From contig JAQFVV010012477.1 of the NCBI GenBank assembly GCA_028023455.1, positions 2,316,650 to 2,380,649 of the forward strand: 64,000 nucleotides of DNA. The letters are read 5' to 3'. The translations under genes were made by a program, and so were the position numbers. This DNA is from Epiperipatus broadwayi. Its lineage: Eukaryota > Onychophora > Udeonychophora > Euonychophora > Peripatidae. Positions 60,978 to 64,000 of this stretch are shown here, in pieces. Numbering within the stretch: position 1 is the first letter of the stretch; every line of letters starts with the position of its first letter. The notes under the pieces were generated by a model. That model searched no databases and had not been told where the DNA came from. It saw only the letters and a program-made list of their open reading frames with translations.

Positions 60978-61669
60978 ATATGGTACATTAAAAAAGAATA
61001 AAAGAATATGTGTGTAAATGTTTGTTGGTTGTTTGTTTATTTAAATTAGTATAAAAATAAATAAAAGTTCCATAATTTATTATATAAAATCTTAGAATTC
61101 ATAAAGAAAAAATAGAGAGAGAGCGGTGCTCTGTTATTTATATTTCTTCTATGGGGAGGAAACAATAAAGTTTCATCTTTTAACAGGGCTCTAATATCCC
61201 CATTTAGATTAGACTGTTGGATTACTTTTAACTGTAAATAAGCCTGTTTAACAGCCATAGAAAATTAAATTGATTTGAACAACAGAGATAATTTGTGAAG
61301 TTTAGAAAATAGTTAAAATGAAAAATTCCATAGTTGCTGAAAATCTTGTTATCAAGAAATATCAGCTTTTATTAGTGCACTGATTTAGACTGAAATTATG
61401 TAATCTCCTTCAAATTCCTATTTTAGCAGTGACTTCTGTTAGTGCATTAACCATTAATGATGAATAATTATTATCTGTCATTTTTCACATAATTTCTAAC
61501 TTAGCTATGATAATAATTCTACAAAATACATCAAGTAAAGCAATTGTCTTACAGATCTTTTTTTTAAATAAATGATTTGGACCTAGAAGTGTTTAATTAA
61601 AATCCAATGCTATGGTAAGAAAAAATATTTATATTAAAAGACCTTGAATAAAATAAATAGTAACAAAAT
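60978..61669. other. No recognised gene
   Basis: A minus-strand frame at 61,046-61,258 encodes a mixed-composition N terminus (ALLKDETLLFPPHRRN) but has no motif, neighbour or splice support. Confidence 0.4.
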
Positions 61670-62625
61670 TGGATACTGGTGAATTTTTGTGTAAACCAAG
61701 ATGGCGGTGCTCATTTTTGATAAATATTGGTAAATATACCATTTCAAGACCCTTTAACTTAGAAAAGATGTATTAATTGTTCAATTAAAAGAAATCAATT
61801 GTCAAATTTTAAAAAAAGTACTAAATTTGGATAAATTTCATTTAGAAGCTTTATTTCAATTTTTTATTAGTTATAGTAAAACGTGGAAGTGACCACATGT
61901 TCTTAATATTGTCTAATTTGCAAGTTGTATTTTATTTTGATTCAGGATGTTTAATTTGTCAGCATTTCTTTTAGTAATCTGTCATTGTGATCAAAATTTG
62001 GGTCTTTCCTATTACAAAATGTGATACAGTGGAGTATTTACATAGGTATGGCATCTTCCCTTGTTAATGGTCACAATATGAAAGTTTACATTCAAAACTG
62101 ACGTCCACCTACATTTGAACCAGAATTTAAAAAAAGAATTGCAATGTAAATAAATTATATAATGAGAATGTGGAAATATACTTCTAGTAAAGCTTCACAA
62201 TGACTTAACATTCTGAATTATAAGTTCATTCAGAAATTTAATTTTTAAAAAATTATGTGAACAATTGGAATAAAAATTACAGATTAGACTCAAAAATGCT
62301 ATAGGATTAGCGATTGCACACTGCTGACATGAATAAAGTGTAAATATTGTATTTATATTTTGTTTAATCCATTTTTTTGTTAATTAGTTAGTACAACAAC
62401 AACAAAAAAAGAGGTAAATATTGTAATTCATTTTCTCCACAATGATTTCTTTTTTTAAAAAATAACAGTAATAATAATAAAAAATAAAATGTAAATATTA
62501 AATACAATTTTTCCTATCAGCCATTTTTTTTATAAACATTTTTTGGGGACCCTGAAATTGTAGATTTAATAAAAATATGGGTTGCCATCTTGGTTTACCT
62601 GAAAGTTCACAAGTACACCAAATTG
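61670..62625. mobile_element. Non-autonomous DNA element with imperfect terminal inverted repeats
   Basis: 61,670-61,770 is inverted relative to 62,520-62,625. The best conserved block is GTAAACCAAGATGGC (about 61,692-61,706) against its complement near 62,583-62,597. Weaker matches lie outside it (AATTGG and TGTGAA-type) and inside it (CATTTCAAGACCC-type). The 750 bp interior has no frame. The superfamily is unknown and no target duplication is clear. Confidence 0.55.
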
Positions 62626-64000
62626 ATTACAAGTTTTAAACTTAATATTAATATATAATTAATAAATTGAAACATGCTATCTTCTTTTTACATACATATT
62701 AAATTTGAATTTAATGCTATTGAAAAACTTTATTTTCCTAATTAAACATTGAATATTAATCATCCCAATAACAGCTGTTTTCATGTTTTCTATAGCACTT
62801 TATTATTTTACTATTATATATTATTTTTTACACTAAGTAGACTGAAACGTTGCTTGATTTTAATATTACTGTTTATTTTTTACTTTAGTTAATTTATAGT
62901 TTGAATCAATATAATTTTGATGCAAGAAAAAGCATCTTATTTTGTTGTGAGTTGAGAAAATTTTACTGTAACACTTTTGGAACAATGGTTAGAGAGAAGG
63001 ATATTGTTGTTTTGCTTCAGCTCATCTAATTTAATGATATATGAGTTTATAGTTTAGAGAAAAATCAAAGATAAAATTTAAAAAAGGAGGCAAACGTCCT
63101 TCGGATTAGCAAAACATGATAAGCTGAAAAATGAGCATGGCTTGAGAGGAAAATAGTGTAATTATTTGGTTTGGAAAAAGTATATACTTTTTTACATTTG
63201 ACTTAGCTTGATTATTGTGTACATTCTATTTAGCAAAAGAACAATCGTGTTAATAAAATAATTATTTCAATACATCGTTATTAATGACACAATATAATAG
63301 TAAAATAACTTTTTACTAATCTTATATATAATAAAACAAAATTGGTTTTAACTTCTAAAGTCTATAATATCAGGACCAATTCTGTAAATAAATGTTAATT
63401 TCATTTTATTTATATATCAATCCATAAATCCATACCATTGATTTGTATTCATTATATATAGATACATGTTTTTGCATACTAAGCAAAAATAGAGTAGTAA
63501 TATATAAATGCATTTCTTTATTTTCTTTTTGGCCTCAGGCTTTAAAAATGTTAGAAAATTCTACACTCCACGTATAAGAATCGATTTTTTTCTTTTACAA
63601 AAATTGCTTTTTCGAGGATTCATTGACTCTTATTTACTAAATTGCCGTAAGTTTTATAATTTAATATATGCTATACTTTTATTTGTCTTTGTATTAATGG
63701 ATAAAATCTCTTGCAATAGAATCTGCACACGCATGATGTAAACCTGTTTGAAATTTATCTTTAATATTTTAATATAAAAAAGTAATAAATTAATTGAATT
63801 TCCGTTAAAGGCAAATCGGTTCGATCTTATTGTTTTTTCTTTCTGTTTTTATATTACACTTCTTATATAACTAGCATCCAATACTACTGTAGTAAGTAAT
63901 GGAACGGTAATCCAATTGTTCTTTTAATAAAATCAACTTAATCGCAACTACGCACCAAAGAACACGAATCTAATCTTTAGCTTGCAATACTGTATTTCGT
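62626..64000. other. AT-rich DNA, nothing recognised
   Basis: The plus-strand frame at 63,508-63,741 is hydrophobic/aromatic and without motif. No repeat shared with the rest of the window. Confidence 0.5.

Overview
This window reads as a strongly AT-rich, repeat-dominated stretch of an animal nuclear genome, either intergenic or inside a very large intron. I found no intact protein-coding gene, no rRNA, no canonical tRNA gene and no CRISPR. The mix of repeats (tRNA-derived SINE, RTE-like LINE, Gypsy-type LTR remnants, ZBED/Buster-type hAT, many foldback elements and hammerhead-bearing repeats) suggests an invertebrate. A mollusc, possibly a cephalopod, is my best guess. That is inference; no sequence search was run.

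Layout. 1-960: a repeat called family A here, carrying a hammerhead ribozyme, then a long foldback element. 6.2-7.2 kb: decayed retroelement gag (minus strand). 9.8-11.65 kb: decayed LINE (plus). 12.8 kb: small foldback. 14.1-23.5 kb: one degenerate LTR retrotransposon (minus) with LTRs of about 1.8 kb. Its 5' LTR holds a 3.4 kb satellite of eight 408-409 bp units, each encoding a type I hammerhead ribozyme on the minus strand. 26.8-29.75 kb: hAT transposon fossil with broken transposase, one terminal inverted repeat and a tRNA-like insertion. 31.0 kb: second family A copy, folded back. 33.6-35.3 kb: tandem duplication next to a decayed gag-protease. 37.8 kb: one weak candidate exon. 39.7 kb: third family A copy. 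45.4-45.7 kb: foldback element with a second kind of hammerhead. 47.6, 54.0-54.9 and 60.9 kb: family C, a unit of about 345 bp that occurs in tandem and inverted. 54.9-56.85 kb: array of 339 bp units that switches from direct to inverted orientation. 57.2 and 60.65 kb: a shared block of about 55 bp beside (TA)n. 60.2 kb: tRNA-derived SINE. 61.7-62.6 kb: DNA element with imperfect inverted ends.

The most interesting signal is that three unrelated repeat families each carry a type I hammerhead fold: the 409 bp satellite, family A, and the 45.5 kb foldback. In the satellite and the 339 bp array, head-to-tail units end in an inverted partial copy. Family C and the 339 bp array are separated and flanked by the same 12 bp direct repeat, present three times. 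This resembles what is described for Penelope-like retroelements and for small ribozyme-bearing retroelements (retrozymes), so the window may record non-autonomous ribozyme elements that spread as tandem or circular RNA copies. The ribozyme folds were paired by hand from the sequence; the mobilisation model is inference.
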